Below are positions 17,690-25,905 of a DNA stretch of 64,000 nt, in pieces; position 1 is the stretch's first letter; the number at the start of each line of letters is the position of its first letter. Source of the DNA: Candidatus Altimarinota bacterium (lineage in GTDB: Bacteria > Cyanobacteriota > Cyanobacteriia > Cyanobacteriales > Microcystaceae); the NCBI GenBank assembly GCA_012031035.1, contig JAAUUT010000003.1, forward strand, positions 1-64,000, read 5' to 3'. The notes beneath the pieces were generated by a model. The model was not told the DNA's origin. It saw only the letters and a list, made by a program, of their open reading frames with translations, and did not search any database. The translations under genes were made by a program, and so were the position numbers.

Positions 17690-18676
17690 ATGAGAACACC
17701 TGATATTGCGGCAATCTGGCGCACGAGCAAGCAGATAACGATCAAAACATTTCTACTTGCGATCGCAACTATTGCCTTTTTTCTAGCTAGCGATCTAGCT
17801 TTACCTCAATCGGCTGCCGCTTATCCATTTTGGGCGCAGCAAACCGCACCAGAAACGCCTCGCGAACCCACCGGACGCATCGTTTGTGCTAACTGTCACC
17901 TCGCAGCCAAACCTTCGGAAGTCGAAATCCCTCAGTCCGTATTACCCGATACTGTCTTTAAAGCTGTCGTAAAAATTCCTTATGATACTAGTTCCCAACA
18001 AGTCTTAGGAGACGGATCTAAAGGCGGTCTGAATGTCGGCGCAGTCCTCATGCTGCCGGACGGATTCAAGATTGCGCCTCCTGAGCGAATTCCTGAAGAA
18101 ATGAAAGAAGAAGTCGGCAACGCTTACTTTCAATCCTATCGAGAAGACCAAGAGAACGTTGTTATCGTCGGGCCGCTTCCTGGCGATCAATATCAGGAAA
18201 TTGTTTTCCCCGTTCTGTCTCCCAACCCTGCAACCGATAAAAACATTCACTTCGGTAAGTATTCGGTTCATTTAGGGGCAAATCGCGGACGCGGGCAAAT
18301 TTATCCTACAGGAGAACCCAGCAATAATAACCTCTTCAAAGCTTCTGCTGCTGGTACGATTTCCCAAATTAGCAAGCCAGAAGGCGGCGGCTACGAAGTT
18401 ACTATTACAACTGCCGACGGTACTGTTACCGACAAGATTCCCCCAGGCCCAGAATTAATCGTTTCTGAGGGACAAGAAGTAGCCGTTAACGATCCTCTGA
18501 CTAACAATCCTAACGTGGGAGGATTCGGTCAAAAAGATACAGAAGTCGTTTTACAAAGCCCCGACCGCATCAAATGGTTGATGCTGTTCGTTGCTGGTAT
18601 TATGCTTTCTCAAATCTTGCTTGTGATCAAGAAGAAGCAAGTCGAAAGAGTTCAAGCAGCAGAAATGAACTTTTAA
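17690..18676 (+). CDS. petA: Cytochrome f
   Basis: Cytochrome f, the c-type haem subunit of the b6f complex, donates electrons to plastocyanin or cytochrome c6 in the thylakoid lumen. From ATG 17690 it is 328 residues: a signal peptide ending in AAA before [10 protein letters not shown], whose tyrosine supplies the axial haem ligand; the haem motif C-A-N-C-H; VPILSP-like [10 protein letters not shown]; and a C-terminal anchor [20 protein letters not shown]. An upstream in-frame TTG (17669) is possible, but homologues begin with MR-x-P-D as here. It is co-transcribed with petC. Confidence 0.97.
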   Translation: MRTPDIAAIWRTSKQITIKTFLLAIATIAFFLASDLALPQSAAAYPFWAQQTAPETPREPTGRIVCANCHLAAKPSEVEIPQSVLPDTVFKAVVKIPYDTSSQQVLGDGSKGGLNVGAVLMLPDGFKIAPPERIPEEMKEEVGNAYFQSYREDQENVVIVGPLPGDQYQEIVFPVLSPNPATDKNIHFGKYSVHLGANRGRGQIYPTGEPSNNNLFKASAAGTISQISKPEGGGYEVTITTADGTVTDKIPPGPELIVSEGQEVAVNDPLTNNPNVGGFGQKDTEVVLQSPDRIKWLMLFVAGIMLSQILLVIKKKQVERVQAAEMNF

Positions 18677-18689
18677 TTATTGGGATACT

Positions 18690-18849
18690 GGGATATCGGT
18701 GACTGGGACATTGGAAGATGAAGACAAGGGGGACAAGGTAGACAAGGTAGACAAGGTAGACAAGGTAGAAAATTTATAAATGCTTTTTACTCTATTGCCT
18801 GTTGCCTGTTGCCTATTCCCCAATCCCCAATCCCCAATCCCCAATCCCT
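18690..18849. repeat. Tandem short repeats between petA and a ferritin-like gene
   Basis: Two arrays are clear. GACAAGGTA is repeated four times at 18732-18767. CCCCAAT is repeated about four times at 18818-18848, preceded by TGTTGCC repeats. They belong to the short tandemly repeated sequences common in cyanobacterial gaps. The 63-codon minus-strand frame across them is an artefact of the repeats. Confidence 0.85.
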
Positions 18850-19485
18850 TTAAACGGTTAACACCCAACTACTGCGATTTTCTGCATTGACAAACGCTGC
18901 TGGGACAACTTCCAAGTCTACCCCAAGTGCTTTAAAAGTCGCCCGAATAGCAGCAGCATGAGCCGATTCTGTCGTGCCAATACTTGCCCCAGCCGTAATT
19001 AAGGCTGGGTTTTTTAATTTAGCAGCTTCTTGAGTGTAGGCGATCGCGGCATCAGTTTCTAGTGCCAGTGCCAGTTTCGCAATATTGACATCGGAATCGA
19101 TATTGCCTTCGCCTTTATTCAAATAAGACGAGAGATCGTAACTCGACTCTGCACTGACAGGATTGCCTCCCAAACTTCTAACCGCTTCAGTTAAAAGATC
19201 GCGATGTGCCATATGGTCTTTTTGGTTGCTTAATGCCACTGCTAGAACGGCTTTCCCAACATCGGTATTAGTAAGCTTTCCAGCAGCAAAACCATAAGCC
19301 CAAATCGCTTGATGTTCGTAGAAAAGGGCGTTGTTAAGAATTTCAGCATCATTGTTGTCTCTATCCATCGTGGCAAAGACGGGATGGGAAGTAATAGTTT
19401 CAACCGCCACTGCACCCGCAATGCCTACACCAGCCATAGCACTATTAACTAAAATACCGCGACGTGAAAAGAGTTTCGATTTCAT
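18850..19485 (-). CDS. Exported ferritin-like domain protein
   Basis: A 211-residue protein. It begins with a twin-arginine-type signal (SRRGILVNSAMAGVGIAGAVA), so it is probably exported. The mature part has the Ferritin_2-like pattern of helices with spaced acidic and histidine residues: NNALFYEHQAIWAYG, NQKDHMAHRDLLTEAV, ALETDAAIAYTQEA and GTTESAHAAAIRATF. The paired E and E-x-x-H motifs suggest a di-metal site. Its substrate is unknown; oxidative-stress or metal handling is a reasonable inference. Next to it, on the same strand, lies a FetB-type permease gene implicated in iron homeostasis. Confidence 0.75.
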   Translation of the reverse strand: MKSKLFSRRGILVNSAMAGVGIAGAVAVETITSHPVFATMDRDNNDAEILNNALFYEHQAIWAYGFAAGKLTNTDVGKAVLAVALSNQKDHMAHRDLLTEAVRSLGGNPVSAESSYDLSSYLNKGEGNIDSDVNIAKLALALETDAAIAYTQEAAKLKNPALITAGASIGTTESAHAAAIRATFKALGVDLEVVPAAFVNAENRSSWVLTV

Positions 19486-19579
19486 ATTGCTCCTAACATA
19501 ATTATCTCAATCTGAAGATAGTTACGTTTCTTTTTTCAGATTGGATGTATGCTAGGGCAAATTTTTTAGAGAAAAACGG

Positions 19580-20349
19580 TCAAGGTAACGTCAATTGGGC
19601 ATTGCTATTAAAAAATCGACGATATACTCCTTCCGCAACCAATATGGAAGTGAGTAAATTTGTCAAGGCGATCGCAAATAAAATTAAGATTTGATAAGAT
19701 GCTGCATCAAAAGGATCGACCCCTGCTAAGACTTGTCCGGTAAACATTCCTGGCAAACTGACGATGCCCACGACTAGCATTTGATTGAGGGTAGGAATGA
19801 GACTGATACGGATGGCTTCTTGGCGGTAAGTTGCGATCGCTTGTTTTGGCGTGGCTCCCAAACACAGATGCGTCTCCACTTCTAGGCGATTTTGCGAAAT
19901 TAAACTCGCAAGGCGTTCTCCCGCTAAAGAAGCTCCATTCATGGCATTGCCCAACACCATTCCCGTTAAGGGGATTAAATACTGAGGTGAATACCAGGTA
20001 TCCGGTTGAACGATCAGAACGATAATATAACTCAGCGATAAGGCACTACTAACAAATAAAGCGCCCCAGACAACGGGTAACATTCCTTTTATCTTCTTGC
20101 CAATGCGATTGCGAGCAACAATAGCCGCGATGGTTAACATTACGCCCAAAATTGCCAGGACAGCAAAGGATTATTTAAGGCAAAAATAATCGCGATGATA
20201 TAGCCCACTACTAAAAGTTGTAAGAGCGATCGCCCGGCGGCATAAATTAATTGTCCCTCCAATCCCAATTGCTGCCACATGGAGAGGATCGCGGCTATGG
20301 CTACAATTCCCAACGACCAACCTAAATCGATAAAATCGAGTTGAATCAA
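19580..20349 (-). CDS. FetB/UPF0014-type ABC transporter permease, frameshifted
   Basis: A membrane protein of the UPF0014 family, which includes E. coli FetB, a permease linked to iron export. The N-terminal part (20349 down to 20140) starts MIQLDFIDLGWSL and ends at FALNNPLLS before leaving the frame. The rest, from LAILGVMLTIAAIVARNRIG through GMVLGNAMNGASLAGERL and LCLGATPKQAI to LPGMFTGQVLAGVDP, continues in another frame to 19580. A single base lost near 20166 restores a continuous protein of about 256 residues with the family signatures intact. No ATPase partner is adjacent. Confidence 0.75.
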
Positions 20350-20414
20350 TAATCTCTATTCCCTTTTTTTACAAAATTTGCTTTTATTAAGTATAAAATC
20401 TCTGTAAAAAACGA

Positions 20415-21545
20415 GTGAAGCAAATTCCACCTGTCGATCTAGCCCGTCAGTACCATTTAATTCGCGAGGAAATCGAAGCTGCTGCCTTAGAAGTTCTCAG
20501 TTCTGGTCGTTATATTGGGGGAGCGATTGTTAGCGATTTTGAAAAACAGTTTGCCAACTATGTCGGCGTATCTGAGTGCGTCGCCTGTAATTCTGGCACT
20601 GATGCGCTTTATCTAACGCTACGCGCCTTAAATATCGGACAGGGAGATGAAATTATTACGACTCCTTTTACCTTTTTTGCAACAGCAGAAATTATCTCAA
20701 GAGTGGGCGCTAAGCCTGTTTTTGTAGATATTGACACAAAAACGTTTAATATTGATGTCGATCTTGTCGAAGCTGCGATTACTAGCCAAACAAAAGCGAT
20801 TCTTCCCGTTCATCTGTTCGGGCAACCGATAGATATGACTCGTTTGTGCGCCATGGCGCACAAATATAATCTCATTGTTATCGAAGACTGCGCCCAAGCG
20901 ACGGGGGCGCAATGGGCAGATAAAACTGTTGGTAGCATCGGGCAAGTTGGTTGTTTTAGCTTTTTTCCAACCAAAAATTTAGGCGCTTGTGGAGACGGCG
21001 GGGCAGTTACAACCAACGATCCAGCCATTGCTAAGTCGATTCGCCTCCTCAAAGAACACGGCATGAGCGATCGCTATCTTCACGACGAGATCGGACTCAA
21101 TAGCCGTCTCGACACGATTCAAGCGGCAATTTTACAAGTCAAACTGCGCCATCTCGATTCCTGGAACCAACAACGCGCCGAACTTGCGGCGGTTTACGAT
21201 CGCTTGCTGCAACCCCTACCCGGTATCGAACTCCCGCAGGCATTAGCAGGTGGCAAGCACGTTTGGAATCAATACACGATTCGCATCCGGGATCGAGAAG
21301 ACTGCAATCGTCCCTATCGCGATATCGTGCGCGAAAAGTTGCAACATTTGGGAATCATGTCGATGGTTTACTACCCGATTCCTTTGCATTTACAGCCCGT
21401 TTACAAAGAGCTAGGCTATCAACTAGGACAACTCCCAGAAGCCGATCGCGCTGCCCGTGAAGTATTGTCGTTACCTTTGTTCCCCACTCTCTCTTTTGAA
21501 GAACAGCAGCAAGTTGTTTATGGGTTAAAAGACCATTTGACATAA
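20415..21545 (+). CDS. DegT/DnrJ/EryC1/StrS sugar aminotransferase
   Basis: A 376-residue PLP-dependent aminotransferase of the DegT family. Such enzymes put an amino group on a keto-sugar nucleotide used for surface polysaccharide or antibiotic sugars. The internal aldimine lysine is K187 in FSFFPTKNLGACGDGGAV. Other blocks are ACNSGTDALYL, VIEDCAQATGA, EHGMSDRYLHDEIGLNSRLD and YYPIPLHLQPVY. The start is a GTG (VKQIPPVDLARQY), placed exactly where homologues begin. No other sugar-nucleotide genes are adjacent, so the product is unknown. Confidence 0.9.
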   Translation: MKQIPPVDLARQYHLIREEIEAAALEVLSSGRYIGGAIVSDFEKQFANYVGVSECVACNSGTDALYLTLRALNIGQGDEIITTPFTFFATAEIISRVGAKPVFVDIDTKTFNIDVDLVEAAITSQTKAILPVHLFGQPIDMTRLCAMAHKYNLIVIEDCAQATGAQWADKTVGSIGQVGCFSFFPTKNLGACGDGGAVTTNDPAIAKSIRLLKEHGMSDRYLHDEIGLNSRLDTIQAAILQVKLRHLDSWNQQRAELAAVYDRLLQPLPGIELPQALAGGKHVWNQYTIRIRDREDCNRPYRDIVREKLQHLGIMSMVYYPIPLHLQPVYKELGYQLGQLPEADRAAREVLSLPLFPTLSFEEQQQVVYGLKDHLT

Positions 21546-21550
21546 ATCAC

Positions 21551-21817
21551 TTATGCTAAATAGTTTTTGTAAGTATGTTCGGACAGATAACACTGAGCGC
21601 GAAAACGCAATCTAACGAGTTGCTCGTAAAAGGGATTGAGCTTACATAAAGAAGGGATGTGGGCGATCGCGCGATCGCCTAACTTGATATCTCGCTCCAA
21701 GGGACAGGAGGCTGGAATGAATCGACATAAAAATTCAGCCTGTTGAGAATTGCAAATTGCGATCGCATCTATTTTTTTTCGGAGCGGCATGAGTAAATCT
21801 AATCGATATCTATTCAT
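21551..21817 (-). CDS. Mo-dependent nitrogenase C-terminal domain protein
   Basis: A small protein (88 residues from ATG 21817, or 99 from 21850) with the cyanobacterial Mo-nitro_C pattern: LLMPLRKKIDAIAICN, FLCRFIPASCPLERDI, HIPSLCKLNPFYEQLVRLRF and RAQCYL. Four cysteines are spread through it. The name comes from fusions seen in other cyanobacteria; the function of the free domain is not known, and its presence does not show that the organism fixes nitrogen. The inner start gives a better match to the family N-terminus. Confidence 0.7.
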   Translation of the reverse strand: MNRYRLDLLMPLRKKIDAIAICNSQQAEFLCRFIPASCPLERDIKLGDRAIAHIPSLCKLNPFYEQLVRLRFRAQCYLSEHTYKNYLA

Positions 21818-21945
21818 GACAAGCCTCTTTATAATGAATTCAAACACCAAGATAAAAGTAAGGTTTTCGCCTTCTTCTCGAACACGTTTAGAAGGCGAAA
21901 ACTTTTTAGAACTGGTTTACTCTGTTTGTTGGCAATCGACTGCTC

Positions 21946-23403
21946 TTAAACATAGGTGACATTAGGAGCAATTAAGTTAAAATCGCTCTTAACATTCTGT
22001 ACGATAGCAATGAGATCGCCTCCGATTGGCGAACCTAGATCGCGATAAATATAAGCATCCGTCACGCCAGCACCAGAGGTAAATAACTCTAGGTTGTACA
22101 ACTGAGCCGATTCTTTTAGTTGAAGCAGATCCTCATTCACTTTGAAATCAGTAATTATCCCATAGTTACTACTCCCGTTAGCACCGTAATAAATCGTGTT
22201 AGTATTTCCGAGAACAAAGAGGTCTTTTCCAGTACCGCCCGTTAAAATATCGATCTCAGAGCCACCCGCAACCGCAGTGCCAATGAGCGTATCGTTGCCT
22301 TCGCCGCCAACGAGCAAGTCACCCCCTACATCTCCAAAAAGATAGTCATTGCCGCGATCGCCATTGAGCGTATCATTATTTTTTTCTCCATTGAGGCGAT
22401 CGTTTCCTTTACCTCCAGATAGCAAATCGTTGCCGAGGCCGCCAAAAAGGTTATCATTGCCATTTTCGCCAAAAAGCCGATCCCGACCGTCGCCACCGTT
22501 AATGTTATCGTTGTCGTCGCCTCCAAAAATTGTGTCATTTCCTTTGTCTCCAAAGAGGCGATCTTTCTGTCTTCCTCCGCTGATTATGTCCTCATTGTCG
22601 CCTCCAAAAATTACATCATTGTTATCGTTACCATTGAGCGTATCGTTACCAGCTTGTCCTGAAATTTGATCGGCTCCCGCACCGCCATCAACGCTATCTC
22701 TTCCACTTCCGGCAATAATCCAGTCATCTCCCAACCCACCTAGAAGTAGATCGTTGCCAGCTTGACCGATCGTGTTATCATTGCCACCTAAGCCTGAAAT
22801 CGTATCATTCTTACTAGAACCGACTAAAACATCATTCCCTGAAGTTCCGACGATATTGAGGGGATTGAAAATCTTAAGATTATCAATTAGCAAACCTGAA
22901 TCGACAACACTATCGCCCACGTCTGCGACACCAAGACTTAATACATAAGTTCCAGCACTAGTAAATTCGTAAGAAAACTTTCCGTAACCAGTCTCAGAAA
23001 GCAAAGGGCTATCGGACAAAACAAATTTACTATTCGTATCGCCCAATCCAGCAACTGAGGAAATGGAGACAAAACCAAGGTCGTTGAAAGAGCTAGGTGT
23101 TTCTTCAATGGTAAGGAAATTCCAATCAAAAGATAAAACTTCGCCAGCTTTTACGGTGATAGGAACGAATTGGAGAGCCGAACCTTCTGTTACCTCTCCT
23201 TTGCCAAGACCATCTAAACTTCCTGGTGCTAAGCCTAATGAATTTTCTAGTTCGGCATCGCTAACCGAGCCTTCACCAGATGTCACTAAAGCCTGAAATT
23301 GTCCCTCAGTGGGTTTAACGCCAAAGTCTGCTGTTTGAATACTTGCATCTCCAATTGTTTTCCAATCAGTGAAGTTACCAGTTTCAAATCCACTATTAGC
23401 CAT
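21946..23403 (-). CDS. RTX (haemolysin-type calcium-binding repeat) protein
   Basis: A 485-residue acidic protein. Residues 1-180 form a beta-rich, carbohydrate-binding-like region (NSGFETGNFTDWKTIGDASI). Residues about 185-400 contain some twenty GGxGxDxLx nonapeptides, which bind calcium in a beta-roll. A C-terminal domain (GGTGKDLFVLG, YGIITDFKVNEDLLQLK) closes it, as in secreted cyanobacterial RTX proteins. No signal peptide is present, so type I secretion is expected; no transporter genes lie nearby. There is no visible protease or lipase domain. Confidence 0.85.
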   Translation of the reverse strand: MANSGFETGNFTDWKTIGDASIQTADFGVKPTEGQFQALVTSGEGSVSDAELENSLGLAPGSLDGLGKGEVTEGSALQFVPITVKAGEVLSFDWNFLTIEETPSSFNDLGFVSISSVAGLGDTNSKFVLSDSPLLSETGYGKFSYEFTSAGTYVLSLGVADVGDSVVDSGLLIDNLKIFNPLNIVGTSGNDVLVGSSKNDTISGLGGNDNTIGQAGNDLLLGGLGDDWIIAGSGRDSVDGGAGADQISGQAGNDTLNGNDNNDVIFGGDNEDIISGGRQKDRLFGDKGNDTIFGGDDNDNINGGDGRDRLFGENGNDNLFGGLGNDLLSGGKGNDRLNGEKNNDTLNGDRGNDYLFGDVGGDLLVGGEGNDTLIGTAVAGGSEIDILTGGTGKDLFVLGNTNTIYYGANGSSNYGIITDFKVNEDLLQLKESAQLYNLELFTSGAGVTDAYIYRDLGSPIGGDLIAIVQNVKSDFNLIAPNVTYV

Positions 23404-23838
23404 GATGTTACCTCCGTTACCGATTTACGATTTAAATTGGTTTGATACTCGCTCGGCAAATCGCTAATTTAACTGCAAGTCGAGTATGTATGTATGATAA
23501 TTCCATAAGTTATGGTATGCAAGTTAAACTTAACATAACTTAGTGTAAGTTGCTCGATGTCGGGAGAGTTTAAGGTCAACTAGTCATATTGTTAAAAAAA
23601 TCTAAGATTCAATCAAAAAATTCTTCCATACTTTATTCTTAGGAGTGAGAGTTAAAACTACTTAGCTAAGTTCGCGAATTGCCTGAAAGAGATTTACCTC
23701 CCATCAAAACCTAGATGTAAAGATAAATAAACTTTGGTAATTTATGCCTAACTTTTAAGTAACTCATTGAACAAAATGTTGTCTTTGAGTTATGCTTTAA
23801 TTAAGATATAAGAGTTAAGTTTCCCTTCCGAACGAGCG
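23404..23838. promoter_or_regulatory. Divergent intergenic region between the RTX and STAND genes
   Basis: About 435 AT-rich bases separate two divergent genes and must contain both promoters. Short repeats of the type TAAGTTATGGTATG and AAGTTAAACTTAACATAACTTA occur near 23505-23550, the latter nearly palindromic, and could be an operator. No clear -35/-10 pair can be asserted. Confidence 0.35.
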
Positions 23839-25740
23839 ATGAATTTTGAAGAAGCATTAGACTTTGTAGACTCTGCCGTTTTTGGGCAAGCAGGCAGACA
23901 CCTAAGCGCTCCCGAAGTAACTATCCTTCAGGGAACGTGGCAGGGCATGACCTACGACCAGATGGCAGAAATTTCTCAATACAGTCTCAACTATCTCATG
24001 CGAGATATAGGGCCTCGGTTTTGGCGTTTGTTCTCAGAGGCGTTGGGAGAAGAGGTCAGTAAGACCAACTTTCGGGTAGTTATCGAACGACGCGCGCTAA
24101 CAATACCAGTCCATCTAGAAAATCGCTCTCGTTCCTATAAAGCGGAACAGATGGCAGAAAATAAATTAATAACAACTTATCAGACGACCCAGAACAACTC
24201 TCTGCCCGATCCGATCGCGACCTATGATTGGAGCGAAGCCCCCGAACTATCTACCTTGTACGGTCGTAGCCAAGAATTAACGATGCTCAAAGAATGGATT
24301 GCGGATGGCTGTCGCGAGATCGCCATACGGGGCATTCGTGGAATCGGCAAAACAGCGCTGGCAAGACAATTGCTCGAAGAAATGCAACAAGAGTTCGACC
24401 GTACTATCTGGTGTTCTTTAAATCCGGCGCTGCCCCTCAAAGAACTCGTTTCCAACTTACAAAAAATCTTAGCCGCCCCTTCGCTGAGATACGACAGCGA
24501 TTCTCTAGCATCGCTAATGAGCTATTTGCGTTCGTCCCACACTCTGCTGATCCTCGACGGCGTTGAAGCAATCTTGCAAAGCGGTCAACTTGCCGGACGC
24601 TACCGAGAAGGATACGAAGAGTACGGCGAATTTTTTAGGCGCATCGGCGAAGAATCGCACCAAAGTTGCTTAATCCTTACTAGTTTGGAAAATCCCAAAG
24701 ATATAAGCTTTCTTGAAGGAGAAACCACTCCCGTGCGATCGCTCGTTCTAGCAGGATTACCGATGGCAGACGCACAAGAAATTTTAGCAACCGAAGGACT
24801 CGGCGATCGCGATCGCTGGTCAACCCTCATCGAACATTATCAGGGCAATCCCGCCGCCCTCAAACTCGCTGCCAAATTTATTCGAGAATTATTTAACGGC
24901 AACGTCGCTGAATTTTTAGAAAGAGAAACCTTCGTATTTGGGGACATTGGCGAGTTATTAGCGCCCCTGATGGCGAGGTTGTCAGAACTAGAAAAAGAAC
25001 TGCTCTACTGGTTGGCGATCGAGCGACGACCGATTTCCTTTGCTACCCTAGAGCAAAATATTACTTTACCGATTTCCGATAGCGAACTCTTAGAAGTCCT
25101 CGCTTCCCTGGGACAGCGATCGCTTATTGAAACGACTATTTCTGAGAAAGGAAAATCGTTGTTTACGCTTGCACCAATGGTAATGGAATATGTCATCAGT
25201 CAACTAATCGAGCAAATTAGCGGCATTCCCAATCGTCCCAAAATCTCGCGCCATCAATGGCAGGCAACCGAAGATACGATAGAATTAACCCCATCGCCCA
25301 AACAGCCCGTCAACTTAGGTCAATGGTTTAAACATAGCCCAGAAGTGATGTGGCAACCGATAGAAGCGCTTCTGGTCAAATCTCAACTCTCACCCAGATT
25401 GCGGAGTATTTATCACCTGCGTTCTGAAGGCGCGATTAAGCGTTTTAAACCGATTCAGTTCCGCGACCAAGAAGTCGCTTTACTCGTCGCGATCGCGCAA
25501 GATAGCGATCGCAAAGTTAGTATCAGAGTACAAGTACAACCAATGGGAGAAGACAGCGTGCTACCTGCTAACTTAAAGCTAGCTTTACTCAACGAAACGG
25601 GACAAACGCTGCGGGAAGTAACAACGCAAAGCCAAGACAACTTCATTCAACTACCGCGCTTTCGAGGTGAAGATCGAGAAAAATTTAGCATTCAGATGAC
25701 GCATAATGCTCTTAACATCAAAGAAGACTTTATTATTTGA
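23839..25740 (+). CDS. STAND (NB-ARC-like) ATPase with N-terminal HTH-like and C-terminal DUF1822-like domains
   Basis: A 633-residue three-part protein. Residues 1-95 (TYDQMAEISQYSLNYLMRDI, GPRFWRLFSEALGEEVSKTN) match the helix-turn-helix-like module that precedes many cyanobacterial NB-ARC ATPases. The NTPase core has Walker A GIRGIGKTAL (K171) and Walker B LLILDGVEAIL (D240), with a probable winged helix to about 455. Residues about 490-633 (VNLGQWFKHSPEVMWQPIEA, VQVQPMGEDSVLPANLKLAL, NFIQLPRFRGEDREKFSIQM) fit DUF1822. STAND ATPases are signal-triggered switches, often linked to cell death or defence. It leads a run of CHAT-CHASE2 and DUF928 genes; fusion to DUF1822 ties it to that module. 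Confidence 0.75.
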   Translation: MNFEEALDFVDSAVFGQAGRHLSAPEVTILQGTWQGMTYDQMAEISQYSLNYLMRDIGPRFWRLFSEALGEEVSKTNFRVVIERRALTIPVHLENRSRSYKAEQMAENKLITTYQTTQNNSLPDPIATYDWSEAPELSTLYGRSQELTMLKEWIADGCREIAIRGIRGIGKTALARQLLEEMQQEFDRTIWCSLNPALPLKELVSNLQKILAAPSLRYDSDSLASLMSYLRSSHTLLILDGVEAILQSGQLAGRYREGYEEYGEFFRRIGEESHQSCLILTSLENPKDISFLEGETTPVRSLVLAGLPMADAQEILATEGLGDRDRWSTLIEHYQGNPAALKLAAKFIRELFNGNVAEFLERETFVFGDIGELLAPLMARLSELEKELLYWLAIERRPISFATLEQNITLPISDSELLEVLASLGQRSLIETTISEKGKSLFTLAPMVMEYVISQLIEQISGIPNRPKISRHQWQATEDTIELTPSPKQPVNLGQWFKHSPEVMWQPIEALLVKSQLSPRLRSIYHLRSEGAIKRFKPIQFRDQEVALLVAIAQDSDRKVSIRVQVQPMGEDSVLPANLKLALLNETGQTLREVTTQSQDNFIQLPRFRGEDREKFSIQMTHNALNIKEDFII

Positions 25741-25905
25741 TTAGCTAGCTAGTTGTTGGTTTTTGCTTGTTGGTAGCTTACCAAAAAAATTAGTGCGGCC
25801 TAGCAGAAATAACTGTTTTCTTACAACACTTATCATGGCTTAAGCTTTCTGCTTTTTTACACTAGTCATTGCTAAGCGATCGCAACCAAACCAGAAACAA
25901 TCGAG

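Noticed and set aside
18677-18868. Minus-strand frame through the repeats (GIGDWGLGN, STLSTLSTLS)
   Set aside because: The peptide is a direct translation of tandem nonamers and heptamers.
21551-21817. Evidence for nitrogen fixation
   Set aside because: Only the small Mo-nitro_C domain is present, which also occurs in non-fixing cyanobacteria; no nif gene is in the window.
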